Source of the DNA: Neoluteolibacter marinus
GTDB taxonomy: Bacteria; Verrucomicrobiota; Verrucomicrobiia; Verrucomicrobiales; Akkermansiaceae
Assembly: GCF_014904755.1 (NCBI RefSeq)
Contig: NZ_JACZFQ010000086.1
Span: 1-64,000 of the forward strand
Reading direction: 5' to 3'
Length of the DNA: 64,000 nt
The notes beneath the pieces are model-generated. The model had not been told where the DNA came from, did not search any database, and worked only from the letters and a program-made list of their open reading frames with translations. The position numbers and the translations under genes are program-made. This document shows, piece after piece, positions 43,324-53,700 of this stretch; the first letter of the stretch is position 1, and every line of letters starts with the position of its first letter.

Positions 43324-45024
43324 ATGATCATCCGTTTCCCCCTGCTTGTTCCCGCCCTTCTCTGTTCCATTCATCCGGCGATCGCGGACACGATCCACGT
43401 CGATGCCTCGATTTCCCCGTCCGGCGACGGCGGATCATGGGAAAGTGCCTTCGGGAATCTTTCGGACGCCTTGGACGTGGCGGTCTCCGGCGACACGATC
43501 CTGGTGGCGGCCGGCGAATATCTTCCGGGTCCGTCCGGCCCGAGCTTCAAGGTCAATCCGGGTGTGACGGTCCTCGGAGGTCATCCCAAGGGAGGCGGAG
43601 AGCGTGATCCGGGCACCCATTCCACGGTTTTGCAGGGCTCCGGCAGAATTCTTCTGGTGGTGGGTGGATCCGCGCCGGTGGTTCTCGACGGCCTGCGTTT
43701 CGAAGGGGGCGAGGCCGTGGTGAGCTCGAACCTGCAGCCCGCCGGCGCCGCGATCGCGGCCTTCGACGGCGGGCAGCTGGAGATCCGGAACTGTCAATTC
43801 GCCAACAATCTCGCCTGGGACCAGGGCAGCGGGTTCTCCCGCAGTCCGCTTGGCGGCGACATTTACTATCATCATAGTGGGGGGACCTACGCTGATATCC
43901 TGACCATCGGGAGCTGCACCTTTTCCGGTTCGCTATCGCCCGACGTGGACGCCTACGGCGGGGCGATTTACGCCAGCGTCCCGCAGGCAACCCTCACCGA
44001 CTGCGAGTTCACCGGCTACCGCGCCTTGAATGCCGGTGCCATCTATCTGCTGATGGACGGGAGCGGGGGCGGCGCGGTTTTCTCGAGGTGCCGCTTCAAG
44101 GGCAACGAGGCTCGGTTCGACGGCGGGGCGATGATCATCGAGGGCGGCGCACAGGCGGTGAACTTTTACAACTGCCTGTTCTCGGGGAACCACTCCGGGG
44201 ACTATGGAATCCCCGATGCAGACGGCGGCGCGATCCGGCTCGGCAAGCCGGGGCCGACCACGTTCATGAACTGCACCTTCGCCGGCAACTCCGCGGGCGG
44301 GGATTACAACCAGCTCGCGGGTCGTGGCGGCGCCATCGCGGTGAACGGGGGAGCGGGACAGACGATCCAATTCCTCCACAACCTCTTCGCCGGCAACTTC
44401 GAGACGGCAGGGCTCGGGCCCTATGTCAACGCGGTGAACTTCCCGGCCGGTTACATGGGGAGCGCGACCTTCGCCGGCAACCACACCAGCGAGGAGGAAC
44501 TTCCGGATTCAATCCCCGCCGTGCCGAACCACACGCCATTTTCCGCGGTATGGTCGCCGCCGGAATTCCGCACCCCGATCACCCTCCAGACCTCCCAGCT
44601 CGGGGGTGCCACGCGGTTCCTGGCGACGACGGCAGGGGACCTTGGCATGGACTATCCGAGTCCGCTCGCCGATCTCGCGGCGGAAGGAGTGACCTCGCAT
44701 GCAACCCTCTATCTCCCCGCCGGGAGAAACGAGTTCGACGCGGCGGGGCAGGCGCGTTCGCAAGGGTGGGTGCCGGACCCGGGATGTTTCGAAGCCCAGC
44801 CGGCGCCCGGCACGGTGGAAGTGGTCGGGTTCGAGGTCGATACGACTTCGCAGACCAGCAGGCTTGCCTTCGTTTCCGATGTTCCGGTGCGGGTCCAGCG
44901 CAGCTACGATCTCAACTTCTGGTCATCGACCCCGGTCAGGACGATCTCCCCCTACTCCCGCAACGAGTCGCTTCAACTTCAGTTCGGCGAATCGACCTTC
45001 TATCGCGTCGAGCGCGCCCCGTGA
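43324..45024 (+). CDS. Secreted beta-helix protein
   Basis: A 566-residue protein with a signal peptide (FPLLVPALLCSIHPAIA). It has a pectate-lyase-like parallel beta-helix starting with IHVDASISPSGDGGSWESAF, with coil patterns such as CQFANN, CTFSGS, FSRCRFKGNEARFDGGAM and NCTFAGNSAG, and a C-terminal VRVQRSYDLNFWSSTPV / FYRVERAP unit. It resembles the four modules of the next gene in its N-terminal repeat logic. Surface or secreted location is inferred. The 270 bases upstream hold no other gene. Confidence 0.8.
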   Translation: MIIRFPLLVPALLCSIHPAIADTIHVDASISPSGDGGSWESAFGNLSDALDVAVSGDTILVAAGEYLPGPSGPSFKVNPGVTVLGGHPKGGGERDPGTHSTVLQGSGRILLVVGGSAPVVLDGLRFEGGEAVVSSNLQPAGAAIAAFDGGQLEIRNCQFANNLAWDQGSGFSRSPLGGDIYYHHSGGTYADILTIGSCTFSGSLSPDVDAYGGAIYASVPQATLTDCEFTGYRALNAGAIYLLMDGSGGGAVFSRCRFKGNEARFDGGAMIIEGGAQAVNFYNCLFSGNHSGDYGIPDADGGAIRLGKPGPTTFMNCTFAGNSAGGDYNQLAGRGGAIAVNGGAGQTIQFLHNLFAGNFETAGLGPYVNAVNFPAGYMGSATFAGNHTSEEELPDSIPAVPNHTPFSAVWSPPEFRTPITLQTSQLGGATRFLATTAGDLGMDYPSPLADLAAEGVTSHATLYLPAGRNEFDAAGQARSQGWVPDPGCFEAQPAPGTVEVVGFEVDTTSQTSRLAFVSDVPVRVQRSYDLNFWSSTPVRTISPYSRNESLQLQFGESTFYRVERAP

Positions 45025-45165
45025 TTCGCGGGCGAATGGGGGTCCACGGCATCGGGTTCCTGCGGTAGGGCCTATCATGGATAGGGAACCGGCGTGAGCC
45101 GGCGACGGGCGGAGGAATGACTTTGGGCTCGACTTCGGGTGGGTGAAGCAGGGCTCAATGACCGG

Positions 45166-48100
45166 ATGATCCGATCCCGTCCCCTCCGGCACCGGCTTGG
45201 CTTGCTGCCCTGCGTCCTCCTCTTTCTCTGCGGTTGGTGTCAGGCGCAGAACATCCTCCGCGTCCGGTCCACGGCGACGGGTGCGGCCAACGGCACCACT
45301 TGGGCCGACGCCTACGTCACGGTTCAGGATGCCCTCGCGGTGGCCGTCCTGAACGACGAGATCTGGGTGGCGGAGGGGACCTATTACCCGGACGAGGGCA
45401 CGGGGCAGACCGACGGGGCCGTGCTCTCGAGCTTCCGGATGCTGCCGGGGGTGGCGCTCTACGGGGGGTTCTCCGGTTCCGAGACCCAGCTCTCGCAACG
45501 CGATCCGGAGGCCCATCCGACCGTCCTTTCCGGCGATTTGAACCAGGACGGGATCTTCAACGGCAACTGCTTCCACGTGGTGGACGCGGCCGGCCTGAGC
45601 AACGCGATCGCCAGGCTGGACGGCTTCATCATCACCGGTGGCAACGCGGTGGTGGCTCCCCACGGACGGGGCGGCGGGTTGCAATGCAACGGACCCGGTC
45701 AACTCCATCTCAACGACTGCCGCTTCATCGACAACCGCGCGCAGGCGGGTGGGGCGATCTCGTGCGCCAACGCTTCGCCCAGGATTTCGAACTGCCGCTT
45801 CGAAGGGAATGTGGCCAACCTGACGGGCGGTGCCCTCTATCTGACCTCCGGGTCCGTCCCGCTCGTCGTCAACTCCAGCTTCGCGGGCAACCGGTCCAAT
45901 GCGGACGGCGGTGCGGTGGGCACCCAGGGCTCCGGCGCCGAGCCGATCTTCGAAGTCTGTGCCTTCTCCGGAAACCTCGCCTCGTCGGACGGCGGAGCGT
46001 TGTGGGTCGGCGACCAGTCCGGGCCGCGGATGACGAATTGCAGCTTTCAGGGCAACCGCTCGGTCGGAAAAGGCGGGGCGATCCACGTGGAGGGTTCCTC
46101 CAGTCCGGACTTTCGGAACTGCCTCGCCTGGGGCAACGACCGGGTGAATCCGGTGACGAACCCGGAGCGCACGATGACGATCGATGGCTCGTCGCCCACC
46201 TTCGTGGGATGCCTCTTCGAGCACGTCAACCTGATCCCCTCAGGGGCGGGCAATCTCGACGGCACGCTGGCGAGCCTCGATCCGCGGTTCGTCGCACCGC
46301 TTGATCCTTCGCTGGCACCGGTCGTGGGGGCGGATCTCCGGCTGATCGGCGGATCGCCCGCCATCAATGCGGGAATCAACGCGGTGGCGCCCGCCGGCAC
46401 CAATGTCGACCTGGCGGGGAATCCCCGGGTGGTCGGCCTCATCGACATCGGCGCCTACGAGCACCAGGGGATCCTCCGTGTGCGACCCGGCGGGGGCGGG
46501 GCGATGAACGGGACGAGCTGGGGCAACGCCTTCGCGAGCTTGCAGGATGCCCTCGCCGCGGCGGTGAACGGCTCCGAGATCTGGATGCAGCGGGGCACCT
46601 ATCATCCCGACGAGGGAGCGCTGCAGGTCGATGACGACCGGACCGAGTCCTTCCGGATCGGCGGCGTGCATGCGGTCTATGGCGGGTTCGTCGGGACGGA
46701 AACCCTCCGCACCCAGCGCGATCCGGCGCTCAACGTGACGCGGCTCTCGGGCGACATCGACCAGTCGGGCGACCTGGCGGGCAACAGCTATCACGTCGTC
46801 ACGAGTTTCGAGCCGGGCGCGACGCTGGACGGGGTCACGGTCAGTGACGGCAATGCCGACAGCACCAGCCCGGCCAACCGCGGGGCCGGGCTCTACGTGC
46901 TGGGCGGGAGTTCGCCCCGCGTCCACGGCTGCGTCTTCCGGGACAACCGGGCCCAGTTCGGGGCGGCGATGGACATCGGCGGAGCCTCGTCGATGCTGGT
47001 GACGGATTCGAGTTTCCGCGACAACACGGTGACCAGCAACGGGGGCGCGCTCTACATCTACGGTGCGGAAGCGAAGCCGGTCTTCCGCAACTGCGTCTTC
47101 ACCGGAAGCGTCGCGCCGATCAACGGCGGGGCGGTGCACCTCATCACCGCCTGCGCGCCGTCCTTCGAGCGCTGTGCGTTCCGCGGCAACTGGGCGAACA
47201 ACGTGGGCGGGGCGATCTTCAACTCGTTCAACTCGCGGCCCGTGGTGAGCGACAGCGTCTTCAGCGGCAATGCGACCAACAACGTCGGCGGCGCCGTCTT
47301 CAGCTCGCGGACCTCCGACATCCTGATCCGGGGATGCACCTTCCAGGGGAACTCGGCGACCACCAACGGGGGCGCCATCGCGGCCGACGACACCGTCACG
47401 ACCCTCGTCAACACCGTGGTCTGGGACAACCGGGCCGGCGGCAGCGGGACCGGTGGCAACGCGTCGCTTCAAGAAACGACGGGCGCCACCACGGTCGCGA
47501 CGAACTGCCTGCTCCAGAACATCGACCTCACCGGAACGGGGTCGGGGAATCTCGACGGCACCGACCCGGCGAATGATCCCCTTTTCGTGAGACCCGTCGA
47601 CCCGGCCAACGCTCCGGTGGACGGCGGGAACCTGCGCGTGCTTTCGGGCTCGTCGCTCATCGATGCCGGGTCGGGCGCGGCGGTGACCTCGGAGCTCGAC
47701 CTCGGGGGCCGGCCCCGCGTGCAGGACGGCGATGCCGACGGCTCGGCGGTGGTCGACCTCGGGGCCTTCGAGGCGTCCTCGCCGATCTTCGTGAATGCCG
47801 CCGCCACCGGGGCGGACGACGGTACGGAATGGGAGCACGCTTTCGTGTCGTTGCAGGACGCGCTCGCGGCGTCGTCGTTCGGCGACGAGATCTGGGTGGC
47901 GACGGGCACCTACTTCCCGGACGAAGGGGCCGGCATCCTCGACAACAACCGGAGCGTCGCCTTCAACCTGCAGAACGGCGTTCGGATCTACGGGGGCTTC
48001 GCCGGCGGTGAGACCCGACGTGCGCAGCGCAACCTCGTGAGGAATCCCGTCGTCCTGTCCGGAGCGATCGTGCCGGGCGGTGGAGCGACGACGCGGAGCT

Positions 48101-50688
48101 ACCAGGTGCTCCGCGCCGGGTCCGGGGCGGGTCCGGATTCGCTGCTCGACGGTTTCACGGTGGTTTCCGGCAATGCCAATGGCATCGGCGCGCTGTCGAA
48201 CGGCGCCGGCCTCGTCATCGACGGCGGATCGCCGGTGATCCGCAGCTGTCTTTTCGCCGACCACCGGTCGAGCGTCTACGGCGGGGCGGTCGACGTGACC
48301 GGGAGCGGGTCGCCGGTCTTCGAACAATGCGTGATGCAGGGAAACCTCGCGCAGTTCGGCGGGGGCATCACCCTGCGGGGGACCGGATCGCCGCGCTTCG
48401 TGAACTGCACCTGGCAGGGAAACCGCGGCACCTTCCGCGGTGGGGCGATCTACAACGGCACCGCCCTTCCGAACTTCATCAACTGCCTGGTCTGGGGAAA
48501 CCAGGAAGGGGATTCGACCGCCCTGCCGGACGCCTCGATCGACGACGCGGGCGTGGGGGCGAACTTCTCCTCCTGTTTGATCCAGAACATCGACCTTTTG
48601 CAGAGCGGGGGTGGTCTCAACGGGAAGGGTGCCACCAACGATCCGCGTTTCGTCACGGAGGTGGATCCGGCGTTTTCCCCGCAGCTCCCCGGAGACCTGC
48701 GCCTCGGTGAGGGGTCCGTGGCGGTGGATGCGGGGGAGCCCGTCGCGGACGGCGAGATCTTAGATCTCGGGGCCCTTCCGCGGGTCGCGGACGGGGATCT
48801 CGATGCGGTCGTCGCGATCGACCTCGGGGCCTACGAGCGGCCCGTGCCGATCTTCGTCGACGCCGGTGCCCCGGCGGGCGGGGACGGCGCCACCTGGGGC
48901 ACCGCGCTCGACACGCTCCAAGAAGCCCTCGCGGAGGCCGTGGACGGGTCCCTGGTGTGGGTCGCGGAGGGGACCTACCATCCGGACGAGGGACCCGGGG
49001 TGGTGGACGGGGACCGGCTTGCGAGCTTCGTGCTTCCGGACGGGGTCTCGGTTTTCGGCGGATTCGAGGGATCCGAAACCGCGACGACGCAGCGCAACCT
49101 GGGGCTGCTCCGCAGCACCTTGTCCGGCGACATCGACCAGTCGGGGACGGCGGCCAACAACAGCCGTGCCGTGACGACCGCCGTCGGGAACAACGCGCGC
49201 ACCGTACTGGATGGCTTCATCGTATCGGGCGGGGAAGCGGAGCTCGACGGGGCGGGGATGCGGGTCCTGGCCGGTGCGGTGCAGCAGGTCCGCAATTGCA
49301 TCTTCGAGAACAACCATGCCGTGAATCATGGGGGGGCGGTGCAGGTGGAGGGGGGCGCGGTCGTTTTCACGAACTGCGCCTTCAGCGGCAACCATGGCAC
49401 CTACGGCGGAGCCGTGAACGTCGCCACCGGCAGCACCGCGGAGTTCACGAACTGCACGCTGGTCGGGAACCGGGCAATCAAGGATGGCGGCGCGCTGCGG
49501 GTGAACGCCGGAACCCTGGTGCTCCGCAACACGGTGGTCTGGAGCAACGCGGCCTTCGGCGACATCGCGTCCGCGACCGCCTCCCTCTCCAACGCCGGGG
49601 GAACGTCCGTCATTTCCTACGAGCATTGCCTGGTCGACACCCTGGATCTCACCGCGTCGGGATCCGGCAATCTCGACGGGACCGACGCGCTCAACGCGCC
49701 GCGCTTCATCCATGCGCCCGACCCGCTGCTCGCTCCCTCGGCGGGGGCCGACCTGCGCCTCGCCGACGTGTCACCGCTTCTGGATGCCGGCTCGAACGCG
49801 GTCGGCGTGCCGCCCTTCGATCTCGGCGGGGCGGCCCGGATCTTCAACAGCACGATCGATATCGGAGCATACGAAGGTCTGCCGTTTCCCGAGATCGAAA
49901 TCCTCGATCCGGTCGTGGGGCTGCTGGTGGATGACGGCCCCGTGGTGGACGTCGGCCTCCTGCTCCAAGGCTCCGGCAACCTGCTTCGCATCCTGACGGT
50001 GGGGAATCCCTCCACCGCGACGCTGGGGCCGCTGGCCGTCACGCCGCTCACGACGTTTCCCGGATCGATCATGATCACCGGGCAACCCCCGGCCTCGCTC
50101 GAGCCGGCCACCAGCGGACTCTTCCGGATCCGGTTTCCCAGCAGCGGCCCCGGGGTCTTCCAGCAGACCCTCGTCATGGCCAGCAACGACTCCGATGAGG
50201 ACCCGTTCGAAATCACCTTCGCCTGGATCGTGGCGTCGGATCAGGCGGATGCGGACGGCGACGGTCTTTCGGACTACACCGAGTATGGCGACGGGGATCC
50301 CGATACCGATCCCTTCCTCTACGACACCGATGGCGACGGCGCCTCGGACGCCGCGGAGATCGCCTTCGCGGCGATGGGCTTCGACAACGGTACGGACGAC
50401 TCCGCCCTGCTCGCGACGGTGCGTGAGAACAGTTCCGGTCTCGGGCTTCACACCGAGGAGAGCCTCCGCTCGCTCGCCGTGACCGGTCCGGTCATCGCGC
50501 GGAATCCGCTGACGGGGAACTTCGAGCTGCGGCTCGAGGTGTCGGGGACGCCGGATCTCGGCATGCCTTTCACCGCGTTCCCCGACTACACGCTGTCGAG
50601 GATGCCGGGTGCGAGCGGCTTCCTCCTCGAGTTCGCCCCGCCGGACCCGGAGGCTTACTTCTTCCAGATCTTCCTGGGTGAGCCCTGA
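45166..50688 (+). CDS. Giant four-module beta-helix surface protein
   Basis: A 1840-residue protein with a signal peptide (LGLLPCVLLFLCGWCQAQ). Four homologous modules of 350-440 residues follow each other, each starting with a line such as WADAYVTVQDALAVAV, WGNAFASLQDALAAAV, WEHAFVSLQDALAASS or WGTALDTLQEALAEAV. Each continues with a GTYxPDEG motif, a YGGFxGxET motif, beta-helix coils and a choice-of-anchor Q end. Module starts are near 45250, 46468, 47780 and 48847. The tail (from about 49900) has beta domains and two type-3-like Ca sites (DADGDGLSDYTE, DTDGDGASDAAE). ATG 45166 was preferred to GTG 45139. No enzymatic residues stand out; adhesion or polysaccharide binding is likely. Confidence 0.82.
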   Translation: MIRSRPLRHRLGLLPCVLLFLCGWCQAQNILRVRSTATGAANGTTWADAYVTVQDALAVAVLNDEIWVAEGTYYPDEGTGQTDGAVLSSFRMLPGVALYGGFSGSETQLSQRDPEAHPTVLSGDLNQDGIFNGNCFHVVDAAGLSNAIARLDGFIITGGNAVVAPHGRGGGLQCNGPGQLHLNDCRFIDNRAQAGGAISCANASPRISNCRFEGNVANLTGGALYLTSGSVPLVVNSSFAGNRSNADGGAVGTQGSGAEPIFEVCAFSGNLASSDGGALWVGDQSGPRMTNCSFQGNRSVGKGGAIHVEGSSSPDFRNCLAWGNDRVNPVTNPERTMTIDGSSPTFVGCLFEHVNLIPSGAGNLDGTLASLDPRFVAPLDPSLAPVVGADLRLIGGSPAINAGINAVAPAGTNVDLAGNPRVVGLIDIGAYEHQGILRVRPGGGGAMNGTSWGNAFASLQDALAAAVNGSEIWMQRGTYHPDEGALQVDDDRTESFRIGGVHAVYGGFVGTETLRTQRDPALNVTRLSGDIDQSGDLAGNSYHVVTSFEPGATLDGVTVSDGNADSTSPANRGAGLYVLGGSSPRVHGCVFRDNRAQFGAAMDIGGASSMLVTDSSFRDNTVTSNGGALYIYGAEAKPVFRNCVFTGSVAPINGGAVHLITACAPSFERCAFRGNWANNVGGAIFNSFNSRPVVSDSVFSGNATNNVGGAVFSSRTSDILIRGCTFQGNSATTNGGAIAADDTVTTLVNTVVWDNRAGGSGTGGNASLQETTGATTVATNCLLQNIDLTGTGSGNLDGTDPANDPLFVRPVDPANAPVDGGNLRVLSGSSLIDAGSGAAVTSELDLGGRPRVQDGDADGSAVVDLGAFEASSPIFVNAAATGADDGTEWEHAFVSLQDALAASSFGDEIWVATGTYFPDEGAGILDNNRSVAFNLQNGVRIYGGFAGGETRRAQRNLVRNPVVLSGAIVPGGGATTRSYQVLRAGSGAGPDSLLDGFTVVSGNANGIGALSNGAGLVIDGGSPVIRSCLFADHRSSVYGGAVDVTGSGSPVFEQCVMQGNLAQFGGGITLRGTGSPRFVNCTWQGNRGTFRGGAIYNGTALPNFINCLVWGNQEGDSTALPDASIDDAGVGANFSSCLIQNIDLLQSGGGLNGKGATNDPRFVTEVDPAFSPQLPGDLRLGEGSVAVDAGEPVADGEILDLGALPRVADGDLDAVVAIDLGAYERPVPIFVDAGAPAGGDGATWGTALDTLQEALAEAVDGSLVWVAEGTYHPDEGPGVVDGDRLASFVLPDGVSVFGGFEGSETATTQRNLGLLRSTLSGDIDQSGTAANNSRAVTTAVGNNARTVLDGFIVSGGEAELDGAGMRVLAGAVQQVRNCIFENNHAVNHGGAVQVEGGAVVFTNCAFSGNHGTYGGAVNVATGSTAEFTNCTLVGNRAIKDGGALRVNAGTLVLRNTVVWSNAAFGDIASATASLSNAGGTSVISYEHCLVDTLDLTASGSGNLDGTDALNAPRFIHAPDPLLAPSAGADLRLADVSPLLDAGSNAVGVPPFDLGGAARIFNSTIDIGAYEGLPFPEIEILDPVVGLLVDDGPVVDVGLLLQGSGNLLRILTVGNPSTATLGPLAVTPLTTFPGSIMITGQPPASLEPATSGLFRIRFPSSGPGVFQQTLVMASNDSDEDPFEITFAWIVASDQADADGDGLSDYTEYGDGDPDTDPFLYDTDGDGASDAAEIAFAAMGFDNGTDDSALLATVRENSSGLGLHTEESLRSLAVTGPVIARNPLTGNFELRLEVSGTPDLGMPFTAFPDYTLSRMPGASGFLLEFAPPDPEAYFFQIFLGEP

Positions 50689-50792
50689 CCCGCGGAGTTC
50701 CAAGCCATAGGGCGGGGAAACGAATGAGATTGCGGTTGATGCTCCAACTTGCAGGATGCGCGGCAAATTGAGGACCAACGGGTCCCGTGAAC

Positions 50793-53700
50793 ATGAAGCC
50801 GCCCTCCCTTTCCCCCCTCGTCACGGCCTTGCTGCTCGTGGCACCGCTGTCGCCGGCCCAGGTGATTCCGAACCCTTCCTTCGAAGAGGATGACTACAAT
50901 GTCTGGCCCGGCTACGCGATTGCCAACGGGGGTATCACCGGTTGGACCGCCGGTTCCGCGGGTTTGAATCCGGCGGCGGGAATCCCCTTCGCGGACAATG
51001 GAGTGACGCCCGATGGCAACAACGTGGCGTTCATCCAGAGCTCCTCGGACTCCGACGAACGGATCAGCACCACCATCACGGGGCTCACCCCGGGCGTGGT
51101 CTACGAGGTGAGCTTCCGGGCCAACTGCCGCGCCGGGACCTCCGCTCCGGTCGCTTCATGGTCGCTCGATGGCGGGCCCTTCGTTCCCTTCACCGCCAGT
51201 CCGGCCGTCGGTGAGGGCGAACCGTACTACACGGTCATCGGCTCCTTCACGGCATCCGGTCCCACGGCCGCTCTGGCGATCCGCAATCAGACCGTCGCAG
51301 ACTCCTCCGTGCTGCTCGATGACTTCCGCATCGTCGCGCAACGGGTGCCGGGCTCGGCCTGGACCTTGAACCGCTGGGGCAACGACCTCTCCAGCGGTCT
51401 TTCGACCGGGAACACCCTGTGGGCCTATGCCTTCGGAACCTCCGCCAATCCGGAGCTGAATGGCGTCACCATGACCGGGGTTGCCGGAGGATCGCCTGCC
51501 GTGGCGGGGCGCTTTTCGGTCACCGGGGCCAGCCTCGTTCTCTCCGCGGACAGCAACCAGCTCACCGCCCTGACCGGCAGCGGCAGTGCCGGGCTCGCGG
51601 CGGATTTCATCTACGCCGGCAATCCGACGACCCTCACCCTCGAGGGCCTCACGGCCGGCCAAGCCTACCGGGTCTCGCTTTTCGGGGTGGGATACGGCGG
51701 CGGGACCGCCCGGGCGCAGACCTTCTCCAGCGGATCGAACCAGCGGGTGATCGACGAGGAAGCCTTCGGGGCGGACAACGGCTTGCGCATCGAGCATAGC
51801 TTTGTGGCGGATGCGACGAACCGCATCCTCACCATCACGCCGACCAATCCGGTGGCGACCTTCCACCTCTACGGCCTGGCACTCCATTCCGTTTCCGTCC
51901 CCTCCGTGGCCACGCTCAAAGCGCGGGACGTCGCCATGGGTGAGGCCACCCTCGAAGGTGTGGCGAACCCCGCAGGCGAGGTGTCCACCGGGTGGTTCGA
52001 GTGGGGCGACGTGGACACGCCGTTCAGTCAAAGTACGACGCCACAGGAACTTGGTGAGGGCGAAGTCGAGCAGGGCATCACCGCGGACATCTCAGGTCTG
52101 GAAAGCGGCGTGTTGTATCGTGGCCGGGCGGTCCTGAGCAACATCCTGGGGACCTTTTACGGGGATCCCGTCGAGTTCCGCAGCGGCTTCACCGCGGTCG
52201 TGACCCAAACGGACGACAATGGTCCAGGGTCGCTGCGCCAGGCCATCGAGGACTCCGTCACCGGCGATGCGATCACGTTCGATCCGGCTCTTTCTGGTCA
52301 GAGCATCCTGCTGACCGGCGGGGAACTGGTCATCGAGCGCGACCTGACCATCGACGCGTCCTCATTGGCCGCCGGGCTGACCTTGGACGCGCAGGAGGCA
52401 TCGCGTCTGTTGAGCGTGACGGCGGATGCCGAGGTCGTGCTGACCGGGATCACCTTGACCGGCGGAAAGATCGTTTCCGCGACAGAAGCGGATGCCCGGG
52501 GCGGGGCGATCCTGAATTCGGGCGACCTGACGATCAACACCTGCACCATTGCCGGCAATGCCGCCGTCGGGGGCGACCACGTTCCGCCGCAATTCAGTCC
52601 GGTCACGGCGACGGTCGCGGGAGGGAACGGAAAAGGAGGGGCGATCTTCAACGAGGGACGCCTGGTTCTCAATCAGGTCACGATGGCCAACAATGCCGCC
52701 CTCGGCGGCCGCGGCTCGAACGAAGGTGGCAATTTTTTCTCCGGGTTCATTCCTCCCGGGGCGGGTGGCGATGCCGTCGGCGGCGCGATCTACAGCAGGG
52801 GAATCCTGTTCGTCCATCAGAGCACGCTCTCGGACAACCAGGCCAGTGCGGGAAGCGGGGGGGACGGGGCCATCGATCCGATCTCTCAAACCTATCGTGC
52901 CGACGGCCCCGCAGGTCTGGCCGACGGAGGCGGGATCTTCGTGGAAACGGGGGAGGCCACCCTTTTCAATTCCATCGTGGCTGGCAATTCGGGAGGCGCG
53001 CTGGACAACAATGTGACGGGTGCTTTCACGCCAGCCGGCAGCAACTTTCTGTCCGGGGACCCGCAGATCGCTTATCTTGCCCAATACGGGGGGGCGATGC
53101 CGACCATGCCGCCTTATCAAGGTTCTCCCGTGCTCGGCGCGGGGAGCATCGAGGCTTTGTCGCCGCCGTACAACTTCACCACAGACCAACAGGGAGTGAC
53201 GCGCCCTCCGGGAGGACCGGTCAGCATCGGCTCGGTCGAGACGGTGTTGCCTCCGTCCACCCACTGGGTGAGCAGCCTCGAAGATGATGGCAGTCCCGGC
53301 TCCTTGCGGCAGGTGATGGCGCTGGCCCATCCCAATGACACCCTCCGGTTCGAACCGGGCCTGTCGGGAGGAACGATCGCCTTGACCGGCGGCCCGATTC
53401 ACTTGGCACAGGATGTCATTTGGGATGCCTCCACGCTTCCGGCAGGGTTGACCCTCGACGGTCAGGAATTGTCGCGGCTCTTGATTGTCGATGCCGGTGC
53501 CGAGGTGGTGCTCACCGGTCTTACCTTCATCAACGGGAAAGTGGTCGCTCTGCCCGGGGAGGATGCGATGGGTGGGGCGATCCTGAATTCCGGCCACCTC
53601 ACGGTGAATGCCTGCACCTTCGCCCACAACTCGGTTCTCGGAGAGAGGGGATCCGATGCGATTGCCCAGCTCTCATTATCCGTGGCGGCAACTCCGGGCG

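Noticed and set aside
46240-48327. Open frame of 695 codons on the minus strand
   Set aside because: Shadow of the four-module beta-helix gene; Arg/Ala/Gly-rich without any domain.
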